Position numbers and translations under genes: made by a program
Part shown: positions 46,699-56,636 of the stretch, one piece after another
How positions within the stretch are numbered: position 1 is the stretch's first letter
Layout of the letters: every line of letters starts with the position of its first letter
Notes under the pieces: generated by a model
The model's input: only the letters and a program-made list of their open reading frames with translations
The model's database searches: none
What the model was told of the DNA's origin: nothing
Source: Variovorax dokdonensis
GTDB lineage: Bacteria > Pseudomonadota > Gammaproteobacteria > Burkholderiales > Burkholderiaceae_C
DNA: 64,000 bases
NCBI RefSeq assembly: GCF_030316895.1
Contig: NZ_JASZYV010000002.1
Coordinates: 992,001-1,056,000 of the forward strand
Direction of reading: 5' to 3'

Positions 46699-48003
46699 AT
46701 GGCCGCGATGTCACCTCCCTCTTTTGGTGCGGGACCGGGCGCGGCCGCCAAGCCGACGTCCATCGATTCGCCGGACATGCGCCGCGCCGACCGCGAACTG
46801 CTCTCGCTGGCCCTGATCGACGCGCGCAATCACACGCTGCACCTGTTGTCGCTGTACGAACAGGCGCTCGAACAGGCCGGTCAGGCGCGCATTGCGCCGA
46901 CAGCGCAGGTCACGCCGCCGATCTGGCTGGCCGGCCACATCGGCTGGTTCGCGGAATGGTGGATCGCGCGCAATACGCAGCGGGCCTACGGCATGGATTG
47001 CCCGGTGCGGCCCACGCGGCTGGCTTCCATCGAACCGCATGCCGATCTCTGGTGGAATCCGACGCAACGCCCGCCCGCCGACCGCTGGGCGCCCGACCTG
47101 CCGGACCTCTCCGCCACCAAGGCCTACCTGCTCGAGACCCTCGAAGCCACGCTCGATCTGCTCGAGCGCGCCGGCGAGACCGACGCTGCCTTGTACTTCT
47201 ATCGATTGGCGCTGTTCCACGAAGACCTGCGCGGCGAGCAACTCGTGGTGATGGCTCAGGCGCTGGGCCTGCCCATCGGTGCCGAGCTGCCGCCCCCATC
47301 CACATCGGCTGCGCCCCTGTTGCTGCCCGCCACGCGTTGGCGCCTGGGCCTGGACGCCGGCGAGGGCAACGGCTTCGTGTTCGCGCAGGAGGCTGGTCAC
47401 GAAACGCTGTCGGTTCCCGAATTCGAGATCGACGCCCAACCCGTCACCTGGCAGCAGTACGTCGAGTTCGTCGACGATGGCGGCTACGACCGCGAGGAAC
47501 TCTGGGCCGGCGAAGGCTGGCGCTGGCTTCAGCAGGAGGGTCGACGCGCACCACGGTATGTCGAGCAGATCGGCGCAGCCCACCGTGGCAGTGGCGGATC
47601 GGTGCTGCAGCAGCGCTTCGGCGCCACCCTGCGCGTGTCGGGCCACCACAGCGCGATGCACGTCGCGTGGTGGGAGGCCGATGCCTGGGCGCGCTGGGCA
47701 GGCCGGCGCGTGGCGACCGAAGCCGAGTGGGAGATCGCGGCAACGCATGCGGCGCGGCGAGGCTTTCGCTGGGGCGAAGTGCGCGAGTGGACGGCTGGCA
47801 CCCTGCGGCCCTTCGATGGTTTCCGTCCCGATCCTTGGAGCGCCGGAACCGAATTCGATCCGCAGCCGCTCTTCGGTCAAGCGCGCGTGCTGCGCGGCGC
47901 GTCCTTCGCCACCCGCGCCCGACTGCGCACGTTGCGCGGACGAGCCTTCGCGCTGCCTGACGCCGACGACGGCTTCTTCGGCTTTCGCACCTGCGCGTTG
48001 TAG
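46699..48003 (+). CDS. SenA/EgtB-like nonheme iron enzyme with altered metal motif
   Basis: A 434-residue protein with an N-terminal DinB-like four-helix domain and a C-terminal formylglycine-generating-enzyme-like (SUMF1) domain, the architecture of EgtB sulfoxide synthases and SenA selenoneine synthases. Features close to SenA are GHIGWFAEWWIARN (His80) and YFYRLALFHEDLRGE (His174-Glu-Asp-Leu-Arg178-Gly-Glu180); the family HxxxHxE motif would require His at 178. The SUMF1 part contains EFEIDAQPVTWQQYVEFVDDGGY, REWTAGTLRPFDGF and the ending FFGFRTCAL. No SelD-like or selenosugar glycosyltransferase gene is adjacent. It may be a diverged paralogue. The ATG at 46699 is used; ATG 46708 is possible. 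Confidence 0.75.
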   Translation: MAAMSPPSFGAGPGAAAKPTSIDSPDMRRADRELLSLALIDARNHTLHLLSLYEQALEQAGQARIAPTAQVTPPIWLAGHIGWFAEWWIARNTQRAYGMDCPVRPTRLASIEPHADLWWNPTQRPPADRWAPDLPDLSATKAYLLETLEATLDLLERAGETDAALYFYRLALFHEDLRGEQLVVMAQALGLPIGAELPPPSTSAAPLLLPATRWRLGLDAGEGNGFVFAQEAGHETLSVPEFEIDAQPVTWQQYVEFVDDGGYDREELWAGEGWRWLQQEGRRAPRYVEQIGAAHRGSGGSVLQQRFGATLRVSGHHSAMHVAWWEADAWARWAGRRVATEAEWEIAATHAARRGFRWGEVREWTAGTLRPFDGFRPDPWSAGTEFDPQPLFGQARVLRGASFATRARLRTLRGRAFALPDADDGFFGFRTCAL

Positions 48004-48126
48004 CGTCGCCGGCGCGCGCCCCATGACCTCCCGGGTCATGGCTTCGCGGCGCGCTTGCGCAGAGCATCTGGTCACGCCACCCGATCTTTGGTTGGCGCCC
48101 ATGCAACGCCAACGAAAGGACAAGCC

Positions 48127-48507
48127 ATGAACACCGTGAACGCCGCCGACGCCATGGACGTCGCCAACGACTACATCGCCCTGTGGAACGAAACCGATCC
48201 GCAGCGCCGCCTGGCGCTGCTTGCGCAGAGCTGGACTGACGACGCGCGCTATGTGGACCCGCTGGCCCAGGCCAGCGGCCGCGAAGGCATCAGCACGCTG
48301 ATCGGCGCGGTGCAGGCGCGCTTTCCGGGCTTTCGGTTCCGGCTGCTCGGGCAGCCCGATTCGCACGGCGAGCACCTTCGCTTTTCTTGGGAGCTGGGTC
48401 CACAGCATGCCGGGGACATGATCCAAGGCACCGACTTCGCGCAGTTGAGCGATGGACGGCTGCGCAGCGTGACCGGTTTTCTCGACAAGGTGCCCGAAGG
48501 CGCGTGA
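48127..48507 (+). CDS. Nuclear transport factor 2-like (SnoaL-fold) protein
   Basis: A 126-residue NTF2/SnoaL-fold protein. The pattern ANDYIALWNETDPQRRLALLAQSWTDDARYVDPLAQASGREGISTLIGAVQARFPGFRFRLLGQPDSHGEHLRFSWELGPQHAGDMIQGTDFAQLSDGRLRSVTGFLDKVP is typical of this fold, with the cone-shaped cavity and conserved FxxG and GTDF segments. Members range from isomerases to binding proteins, so no reaction is assigned. The ATG at 48127 follows an AAGGA site. It lies 123 bases after the SenA-like gene on the same strand and converges on modC. Confidence 0.8.
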   Translation: MNTVNAADAMDVANDYIALWNETDPQRRLALLAQSWTDDARYVDPLAQASGREGISTLIGAVQARFPGFRFRLLGQPDSHGEHLRFSWELGPQHAGDMIQGTDFAQLSDGRLRSVTGFLDKVPEGA

Positions 48508-48529
48508 AGGGCATGAGGTCGCGCCTGGG

Positions 48530-49198
48530 CTAGGCGCTCACCACCCGCCCGTGCTCGATGCGAACCACCGCCTGCGCCAGAGCGCGAACGTCTTCCTGGT
48601 CGTGGCTCACGAGCAAGGTCGGCATGCGCACGCGTTCGAGCATCTCGGCCAACTCGTCGCGCAGGCGGATCCGCAGATCGGGGTCCAGCGCCGAGAGCGG
48701 TTCGTCGAGCAGCAACAGCCGGGGCCCGGGGGCGATGGCGCGGGCCAGCGCAACCCGCTGCCGCTGCCCGCCGGACAGGTGACGCGGCAGCGCATGCCGC
48801 ACGCCGTCGAGCCCGAACTGCGCCAGCAGCGCATCGACACGCTCGCGCGCGCCGGTGGGCAAGGGGCGGCCCAGGCGTCGAAGGCCATACAGCAGATTGC
48901 GCTCCACATCGAGATGCGGGAACAGCGCGTAGTCCTGGAACACCAGGCCGATGCCGCGTTCGCGCGCCGGCAGGTCGATGCCGCGTTCGCTGTCGAGAAG
49001 CGTGCTGCCGTCGACGCGCACGTGCCCGCGCACACCGGGCAGCAACCCCGCGATGGCCTGCAGCACCGTCGACTTGCCGGCGCCGGACGGGCCGAGCAGG
49101 GCGGTGCGCGGGCTCGTGGAGTTCAAGGCCACGTCGATGTCGAAGCTGCGGCCGGGCGAGTGCAGCTCGAGCTGGATGGCGATGTCGATGGTGCTCAC
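48530..49198 (-). CDS. modC: Molybdate ABC transporter ATP-binding protein ModC
   Basis: The ATPase of the molybdate importer, 222 residues. Walker A is GPSGAGKST, the signature LSGGQRQRVALARA, Walker B LLLLDEPLSALD, and the H-loop VSHDQEDV. The usual C-terminal TOBE/Mop domain (about 130 residues) is missing, so this subunit cannot bind molybdate itself for trans-inhibition. The GTG at 49198 opens the family N-terminus, 4 bases after the modB stop. It is last in modABC. The short form could also serve sulfate/tungstate, but modE next door points to molybdate. Confidence 0.93.
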   Translation of the reverse strand: MSTIDIAIQLELHSPGRSFDIDVALNSTSPRTALLGPSGAGKSTVLQAIAGLLPGVRGHVRVDGSTLLDSERGIDLPARERGIGLVFQDYALFPHLDVERNLLYGLRRLGRPLPTGARERVDALLAQFGLDGVRHALPRHLSGGQRQRVALARAIAPGPRLLLLDEPLSALDPDLRIRLRDELAEMLERVRMPTLLVSHDQEDVRALAQAVVRIEHGRVVSA

Positions 49199-49202
49199 GA
49201 CT

Positions 49203-49889
49203 TCAGCTCCTGGGACTTTGCAGCAGCCGGTTGGCCAGCACGAGCAGCACGATGCACAGCACCGAGACGATCACCGTCAGCGTGAGCGCCAGCGGATCGT
49301 CGCCCGCCTGCACCGCGCTGTAGATGGCCACCGACAGCGTCTGGGTGCGCCCCGGCAGGTTGCCCGCCACCATGAGCGTGGCGCCGAACTCGCCAATGCA
49401 ACGCGCCAGCGTCAGCGCCAGACCGGCGCCGATGCCGCGCTTTGCCAGCGGCAGGGCGATGCGCCAGAACACCTCGCGCTCGCTGGAGCCGAGCGTGCGT
49501 GCGGCCTGCAGCAGGCGCGGGTCGATCTCTTCGAACGCGGCCCGCGCAGCCTTGTAGGCCAGCGGAAAGCCCACCACCGCCGATGCCAGAACGGCGCCCT
49601 GCCACGTGAACAGCAACTGAATGCCGAAGGCCGCATCCAGCCAACGGCCGATCGGCCCATTGCGGCCGATGAGCACGATGAGGTAGTAGCCCAGCACGGT
49701 GGGGGGCAACACCATGGGCAGCACCAGGATGGCGTCGAGCGTGCCCTGGCCGGCAAAGCGGTGTCGCGCCATCCAATGGCCGGCTCCGATGCCCAGGGCG
49801 CCGGCGATCAGCGTAGCCAGCAAGGCCACCTGCAGCGTGAGCAGCAGGGGCTGCAGCATGGCCGGCGTGAAGGGGCCGAACAGACTCAC
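49203..49889 (-). CDS. modB: Molybdate ABC transporter permease ModB
   Basis: The membrane subunit of the molybdate importer, 228 residues with about five to six helices. The BPD_transp_1 signature is present: EVFWRIALPLAKRGIGAGLALTLARCIGEFGATLMVAGNLPG, including the EAA-loop motif that docks to ModC. The start codon is GTG at 49889, overlapping the modA stop by four bases (GTGA). ModC follows 4 bases after its stop. The length is normal for ModB. Confidence 0.95.
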   Translation of the reverse strand: MSLFGPFTPAMLQPLLLTLQVALLATLIAGALGIGAGHWMARHRFAGQGTLDAILVLPMVLPPTVLGYYLIVLIGRNGPIGRWLDAAFGIQLLFTWQGAVLASAVVGFPLAYKAARAAFEEIDPRLLQAARTLGSSEREVFWRIALPLAKRGIGAGLALTLARCIGEFGATLMVAGNLPGRTQTLSVAIYSAVQAGDDPLALTLTVIVSVLCIVLLVLANRLLQSPRS

Positions 49890-50650
49890 GGCGGCGAGAA
49901 GCCGAAGCGCTGCAGGATGGCCTGGCCTTCGCTGCCGCGCACGAACTCGATGAATTCGCCGGCTGCCTTCGACCTGTTGCTGGCCGCCACGCGCGCGATC
50001 GGGTAGGTCACCGCGGTCGAAGTCGGCACGGTGAAAGCGACGCGGGTCTTGTCGGGATCGAGCAAGGCGTCGGTGCGGTAGACGAGGCCGGCGTCCACCT
50101 CGGCGCGCGCCACGTAGTTCAGCACCTGGCGCACGCTTTCGCCATAGACCCAGCGCGTCTGCAGCGCGCCATCGAGGCCCGCGGCCGCAACGGCGTCGGC
50201 GGTGTACTTGCCGGCCGGCACCGAGGCGGGCGTGCCGGCGGCGATGCGTGCATAGCCAGGGTCCGTCAGGTCCTTCAGGGACTTCGGATGGCGAGCGCTG
50301 CCGGCAGGCACCACCGCTACCAACGTGTTGCGCGCGAAATCGACGCGGCTGCCCGGGGCGAGCAGCCTGGCATCGGCCGCGCGGTCCATCGTGGCCTGGT
50401 CGGCCGAGGCGAACACGTCGACCGGCGCGCCTTGCCGCATCTGTGACAGCAACGCGCCCGAGGCCGCGAAATTGAAGATGACCTTCTGTCCGGGGTGGTG
50501 CTTTTCATACGCTTCGCCCACTGCGTTGAAGGCCTGGGTCAGGCTAGCGGCTGCCGAGACCACCAGATCCTCGGCATGGGCTGGAAGGCAAAGGAGCAGG
50601 GCGGTGAGCGGCGCGAGGCTTGCGCGCAGGCGCTTCGACTTGAGTTTCAT
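49886..50650 (-). CDS. modA: Molybdate-binding periplasmic protein ModA
   Basis: The periplasmic receptor of the molybdate importer, 254 residues. A signal peptide (LRASLAPLTALLLCLPAHAED) covers about residues 8-27. Ligand-site segments typical of ModA are VVSAAASLTQAFNAVGEAYEKHHPGQKVIFNFAASGALLSQMRQGAPVDVFASADQATMD and the late VYGESVRQVLNYVARAEVDAGLVYRTDAL. The ATG at 50650 is 17 bases from a palindromic operator candidate shared with modE. It is the first gene of modABC. Confidence 0.96.
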   Translation of the reverse strand: MKLKSKRLRASLAPLTALLLCLPAHAEDLVVSAAASLTQAFNAVGEAYEKHHPGQKVIFNFAASGALLSQMRQGAPVDVFASADQATMDRAADARLLAPGSRVDFARNTLVAVVPAGSARHPKSLKDLTDPGYARIAAGTPASVPAGKYTADAVAAAGLDGALQTRWVYGESVRQVLNYVARAEVDAGLVYRTDALLDPDKTRVAFTVPTSTAVTYPIARVAASNRSKAAGEFIEFVRGSEGQAILQRFGFSPP

Positions 50651-50666
50651 GGTCGCTCTGTCCGGT

Positions 50667-50689
50667 CGCTATTCAAAAAAGGAATAGCG
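50667..50689. promoter_or_regulatory. ModE-box candidate between modA and modE
   Basis: CGCTATTC (50667-50674) and GAATAGCG (50682-50689) form a perfect 8-bp inverted repeat with a 7-base A-rich spacer, placed between the two divergent starts. Known ModE sites are similar CGNTAT-type palindromes, so ModE with molybdate probably represses both sides here. Confidence 0.65.
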
Positions 50690-50708
50690 CAAGTGTAGCG
50701 CCGCTGCC

Positions 50709-51521
50709 ATGACAATCGCCGCCATGGTTGAACCCCGCTACAGCGACGCCCTGGGCCATGGCCTGACGGACAAGCGCATCGACATCCTGCGCGGCATCGG
50801 GCGCACAGGCAGCATTTCGCAGGCGGCGCGCGAGGCAGCGGTCAGCTACAAGGCGGCCTGGCAGGCCATCGATACCTTGAGCAACCTGGCCGGCGTCGCG
50901 CTGGTCGAGCGGGTGGTCGGCGGCGCGGGCGGCGGCGGTGCGCGCCTCACGCCACAGGGGTTGCAACTGCTGTCGCTGGCCGAAGAACTGGGCGAGGCCA
51001 GGCGCGCCCTGCATGCGCGTCGCGACATGGCCGGCGGCGCGGGCGGCAATGGCGGAAAGGCCCACCTCGGCGCGCACGCGCTGGCTGGTTTGTCCGGCCT
51101 CGCCTTGCGCACCAGCATGCGCAACCAACTGCCGGCGCTGGTGCGGTCGCTGGAGGGCAGCGGCCACGTTGTTCGCGTCATCCTGTCGCTGGGCGATGGG
51201 CAGATCGCGGCGCGCATCACGCGCGAGAGTGCGCAGCTGCTGGGCCTGGAGCCCGGCATGGCGGTGATCGCCCTGTGCAAGGCGACGGCGGTGCGGGTGT
51301 CGCGACCCGCCGAGAGCGAACTGGCGACGCTGGGCGGCAACGTCCTGCAAGGCACGGTGGGCCGCCTGGATCGCAGCGAAAGCGGCGACGAGGTCAGCGT
51401 GACGCTGTCGCCGGGGCTGCAACTGGTCGGATTCGCAGAAGCCCACAGCGGGCTGCGTGCGCGCCAGCGCGTGGTCGCATGGGTGGACGAGGCGGCGGTG
51501 GTGGTGGCGCTCGGGGCTTGA
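50709..51521 (+). CDS. modE: Molybdate-dependent transcriptional regulator ModE
   Basis: ModE represses molybdate uptake and activates some Mo-enzyme genes when molybdate is bound. The 270-residue protein has an N-terminal winged HTH (KRIDILRGIGRTGSISQAAREAAVSYKAAWQAIDTLSNLAGVALVERVVGGAGGGGARLTPQG) of the LysR-like ModE type, and two C-terminal TOBE/Mop domains (about residues 130-195 and 200-268) for the oxyanion. All ModE parts are present. The ATG at 50709 is used; ATG 50724 is possible. It is divergent from modABC and 27 bases from the AcoR-like gene. Confidence 0.94.
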   Translation: MTIAAMVEPRYSDALGHGLTDKRIDILRGIGRTGSISQAAREAAVSYKAAWQAIDTLSNLAGVALVERVVGGAGGGGARLTPQGLQLLSLAEELGEARRALHARRDMAGGAGGNGGKAHLGAHALAGLSGLALRTSMRNQLPALVRSLEGSGHVVRVILSLGDGQIAARITRESAQLLGLEPGMAVIALCKATAVRVSRPAESELATLGGNVLQGTVGRLDRSESGDEVSVTLSPGLQLVGFAEAHSGLRARQRVVAWVDEAAVVVALGA

Positions 51522-51548
51522 GCGCTCGGCTTCGCTTGCAGGCGCCTT

Positions 51549-52688
51549 TCAGCCGGGCGGCTGCCGCCGCGCCTGCCAGAGCTTGCGATATACGGTCGCG
51601 CGGCTGATGCCCAGGGCGCGTGCGGCTTCCGCCACGTTGCCCATGGCATCGTCCACGGCCCGGCGGATCATTTCGCCTTCGACCTCGCGAAGGCTCGGAC
51701 GGGCGGCCTGCTCGCCATCGTCAGTCACGGCGCGTCCACCCCGCTGGACGCGCGCGCGAACGCGCAGGCCGGACCACAGCGGCACTTCGATCGCGACGTC
51801 GTCCCGACGCGCAGCGTCGAAGAGCATGTTCAAGGGCACTGCGAACAGGTCGCTCGCATGCAGCGGCCCCGGCTCTCGCAGCAGCGGGCGGTGCAGCATC
51901 TGGCGCGCGCAGGCGTTGGTGCCGGTCACGTGGCCTTCGGCATCCAGCGCCACGAGGCCCATGGCTTCGGGGCCGACGCTGTAGCCGGGCCATGCCAGGT
52001 GCAGCAGGAGGGCGCATCGATGCTGCTGGACCAGCGCGTTCTCGATGCTGCGCGCCGACATCGCCGCCAGATGGACCAGCTCCGGGCGCTCCTGCTCGTT
52101 CACGCCGGTGAGGTCGAGCATGCCCACGCATTCGCCCTGCGGCCCGAACAATGGAGCGCCGGCGCAGCTGTAGACGCTGGTGACGTCGAAGAAGTGTTCG
52201 CCGCGGTGCAGCCACACCGGCTGCTGCTCGGCCAGTGCGGCGCCGATGGCGGTGGTGCCCACGCGGGACTCCGACAGGTCCACGCCCACCCGCGCCAGGT
52301 CGAGTGCGCGGCGCTCATCGCTTTGCGTCAGATCGGGCAGGGTGCCGACATCGACCACCAGCCCTTGTGCATCGGTGAGGATGGGGAAATACCGCGTGTC
52401 GGCCAGCGTGCGCGACAGGTGCGCCATGACGGGTTGGGCCGCTTCCACCAGTCGGTGATTGCGATCGCGCACTTCGCGCAGCCGGGCACGCGACACCGGG
52501 TCGAAATCGACCGAATCGTGCGGTCGTCGGCCAGCGCCGAGGCATCGCTGCCAGGACCGGGTGATCCAGGGCTCGATCGGGGCGGGCAGCCGGCCTGCGC
52601 CGTCATCGCCTTCGATCCACTGGCGGCGGGCCTGCGCGATGAGGGCGCCGCGTTCGGGGCGCTCGGTCTGGATGGCGGAGGTGAGCAT
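51549..52688 (-). CDS. AcoR-like GAF-HTH regulator lacking the AAA+ domain
   Basis: A 379-residue regulator. The N-terminal part (about 1-320) resembles the GAF-containing sensor half of AcoR-type sigma-54 activators, with ITRSWQRCLGAG, GVDLSESRVGTTAIGAALAEQQPVWLHRGEHFFDVTSVYSCAGAPLFGPQGECVGMLDLTG and SIENAL. A Fis-type HTH follows directly at the C-terminus (EVEGEMIRRAVDDAMGNVAEAARALGISRATVYRKL). The sigma-54 AAA+ domain (Walker A, GAFTGA) expected between them is absent, so it cannot remodel sigma-54 polymerase and would act as a simple repressor or activator. It is divergent from coxSLM, its likely target. The ATG at 52688 is used. Confidence 0.88.
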   Translation of the reverse strand: MLTSAIQTERPERGALIAQARRQWIEGDDGAGRLPAPIEPWITRSWQRCLGAGRRPHDSVDFDPVSRARLREVRDRNHRLVEAAQPVMAHLSRTLADTRYFPILTDAQGLVVDVGTLPDLTQSDERRALDLARVGVDLSESRVGTTAIGAALAEQQPVWLHRGEHFFDVTSVYSCAGAPLFGPQGECVGMLDLTGVNEQERPELVHLAAMSARSIENALVQQHRCALLLHLAWPGYSVGPEAMGLVALDAEGHVTGTNACARQMLHRPLLREPGPLHASDLFAVPLNMLFDAARRDDVAIEVPLWSGLRVRARVQRGGRAVTDDGEQAARPSLREVEGEMIRRAVDDAMGNVAEAARALGISRATVYRKLWQARRQPPG

Positions 52689-52923
52689 GTGCTTTCGGGA
52701 ATGCGATCCGGCGGCGGGCTGGCACCGGATGGGGGCCCGGGGATGCTGCCAGAAGCAAGCGTCCGCGCAATCCACAAAACGGTGCATCCAAAGCGCCCTG
52801 TTTCATTTTGAGAATTTCCGAGCCGGGCCGCAATCCGTCTAGGGTTTTGCCTAGCACCCCGTAGGGGCACCGCGTCCAATATCGCTTCGCCCATCAGCCA
52901 TCACCAAGTTTGGAGACAGCCAC
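52689..52923. promoter_or_regulatory. Control region between AcoR-like gene and the Mo-hydroxylase operon
   Basis: A 235-base divergent intergenic region. Visible elements are an AT-rich patch (52800-52816, TTTCATTTTGAGAATTT), CTAGGGTTTTGCCTAG (52839-52854) and CCCCGTAGGGG (52857-52867). No clear sigma-54 -24/-12 pair is found, in line with the missing AAA+ domain of the regulator. Operator assignment is open. Confidence 0.4.
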
Positions 52924-53397
52924 ATGCAGGTATCCCTGAAAGTCAACGGCCAGGCGACCACGGTCGACGCTCCCCCCAACACCTTGCTGGTCCAGGCCAT
53001 CCGCGAGCATCTGCGGTTGACGGGCACCCATGTGGGCTGCGATACGGCCCAGTGCGGCGCCTGCACGGTCCATGTGAACGGGCAGGCGATCAAGTCCTGC
53101 AACGTGCTGCTGGCGCAGGTGCAGGGCGCCGAGATCACCACCATCGAAGGCATTGCCCAGCCTGATGGCACTCTGCATCCCATGCAGGCGGCGTTCAAGG
53201 AGTGCCACGGCCTCCAGTGCGGCTTCTGCACCCCCGGCATGGTCATGAGCGCCATCGACCTGTGCAAGAACCATCCGAACGCGAACGAGGCCGAGGTTCG
53301 CGAACTGCTCGACGGCAACCTGTGCCGCTGCACCGGCTACCAGAACATCGTCAAGGCGGTGATGCTGGGTGGCAAGAACATGGCCGCCCCGGCCTGA
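52924..53397 (+). CDS. coxS: Mo-hydroxylase small 2Fe-2S subunit (CoxS-like)
   Basis: The iron-sulfur subunit of a molybdenum hydroxylase, 157 residues with two 2Fe-2S sites: the plant-ferredoxin-like one with Cys39, Cys44, Cys47 and Cys59, and the C-terminal one with Cys99, Cys102, Cys134 and Cys136. It moves electrons from the molybdopterin site to FAD. The ATG at 52924 follows a GGAGACA site. It is the first gene of the operon in S-L-M order, typical of form II CODH-like enzymes. All eight ligand cysteines are present. Confidence 0.95.
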   Translation: MQVSLKVNGQATTVDAPPNTLLVQAIREHLRLTGTHVGCDTAQCGACTVHVNGQAIKSCNVLLAQVQGAEITTIEGIAQPDGTLHPMQAAFKECHGLQCGFCTPGMVMSAIDLCKNHPNANEAEVRELLDGNLCRCTGYQNIVKAVMLGGKNMAAPA

Positions 53398-53430
53398 GCG
53401 GTCCGCAGAACAACGATCAGGAGACAGCAA

Positions 53431-55815
<2,385 letters not shown>

Positions 55816-55835
55816 GCTGAACGGAAGGACACACC

Positions 55836-56627
55836 ATGTACGCATTCACATTTGAACGCCCCGCCTCGCTGGCCGATGCCGTCAAGCTCGCCGGTGCCGG
55901 CGGCAAGCCTCTGGCAGGCGGGCAGACCCTGCTGGCTTCGATGAAGCTGCGCCTGTCGGCGCCCGAGCAACTGGTCGATCTGGGCGGCATCGCCGAGCTG
56001 TCGGGCGTGCGCAAGGATGGCGACCAGCTCGTCATCGGTGCCATGACCCGCCATGCGCAAGTAGCCAGAAGTGCCGATGTGAAGTCGGCATTCCCTGCGC
56101 TGGCCTGGCTGGCGGCCCACATCGGCGACCGTCAGGTGCGGGCGATGGGCACCATCGGCGGATCGCTGGCGAACAACGACCCGGCCGCCTGCTACCCCAG
56201 CGCGGTCCTGGCCACCGGCGCCACGGTGGTTACCAACAAGCGCGAGATCGCGGCGGACGACTTTTTCCAGGGGCTGTTCACCACGGCGCTGGAAGACGGC
56301 GAACTCATCACCGCCGTGCGCTTTCCCGTGCCCCGGCAGGCGGCTTACGAAAAGCTCATCCAGCGCGCCTCGCACTTTCCGCTCGTGGGCGTGTTCGTTG
56401 CGAAGTACGACAGCGGCGTGCGCGTGGCCGTCACCGGCGCGGGCAACGGCGTGTTCCGGCACAAGGGTCTGGAGGACGCGCTGTCCAAGAGCTTCACGCC
56501 CCAGGCGGCCGCCGGCGTGAAGATCGACGCCAGCGACCTCAACAGCGACCTGCATGGCTCGGCGGCGTACCGCGCCAACCTGATCGGGGTGCTGACGCAG
56601 CGCGCGGTCACGAAGGCGATGGGATAG
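55836..56627 (+). CDS. coxM: Mo-hydroxylase FAD-binding subunit (CoxM-like)
   Basis: The medium FAD subunit, 263 residues, carrying electrons from the iron-sulfur subunit to the acceptor. FAD motifs are LAGGQTLLASMKLRL (about residues 26-40) and the TIGGSLANNDPAACYP segment (106-121), both typical of CoxM. The C-terminal CO_deh_flav_C region follows. The ATG at 55836 follows an AAGGACA site, 20 bases after coxL. The next gene coxD starts 9 bases after its stop. Confidence 0.94.
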   Translation: MYAFTFERPASLADAVKLAGAGGKPLAGGQTLLASMKLRLSAPEQLVDLGGIAELSGVRKDGDQLVIGAMTRHAQVARSADVKSAFPALAWLAAHIGDRQVRAMGTIGGSLANNDPAACYPSAVLATGATVVTNKREIAADDFFQGLFTTALEDGELITAVRFPVPRQAAYEKLIQRASHFPLVGVFVAKYDSGVRVAVTGAGNGVFRHKGLEDALSKSFTPQAAAGVKIDASDLNSDLHGSAAYRANLIGVLTQRAVTKAMG

Positions 56628-56636
56628 TCTCTCGCG

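Noticed and set aside
46699-48507. A complete selenoneine (senABC) cluster
   Set aside because: Only the SenA-like gene is present; the next gene is an NTF2-fold protein and then the mod operon.
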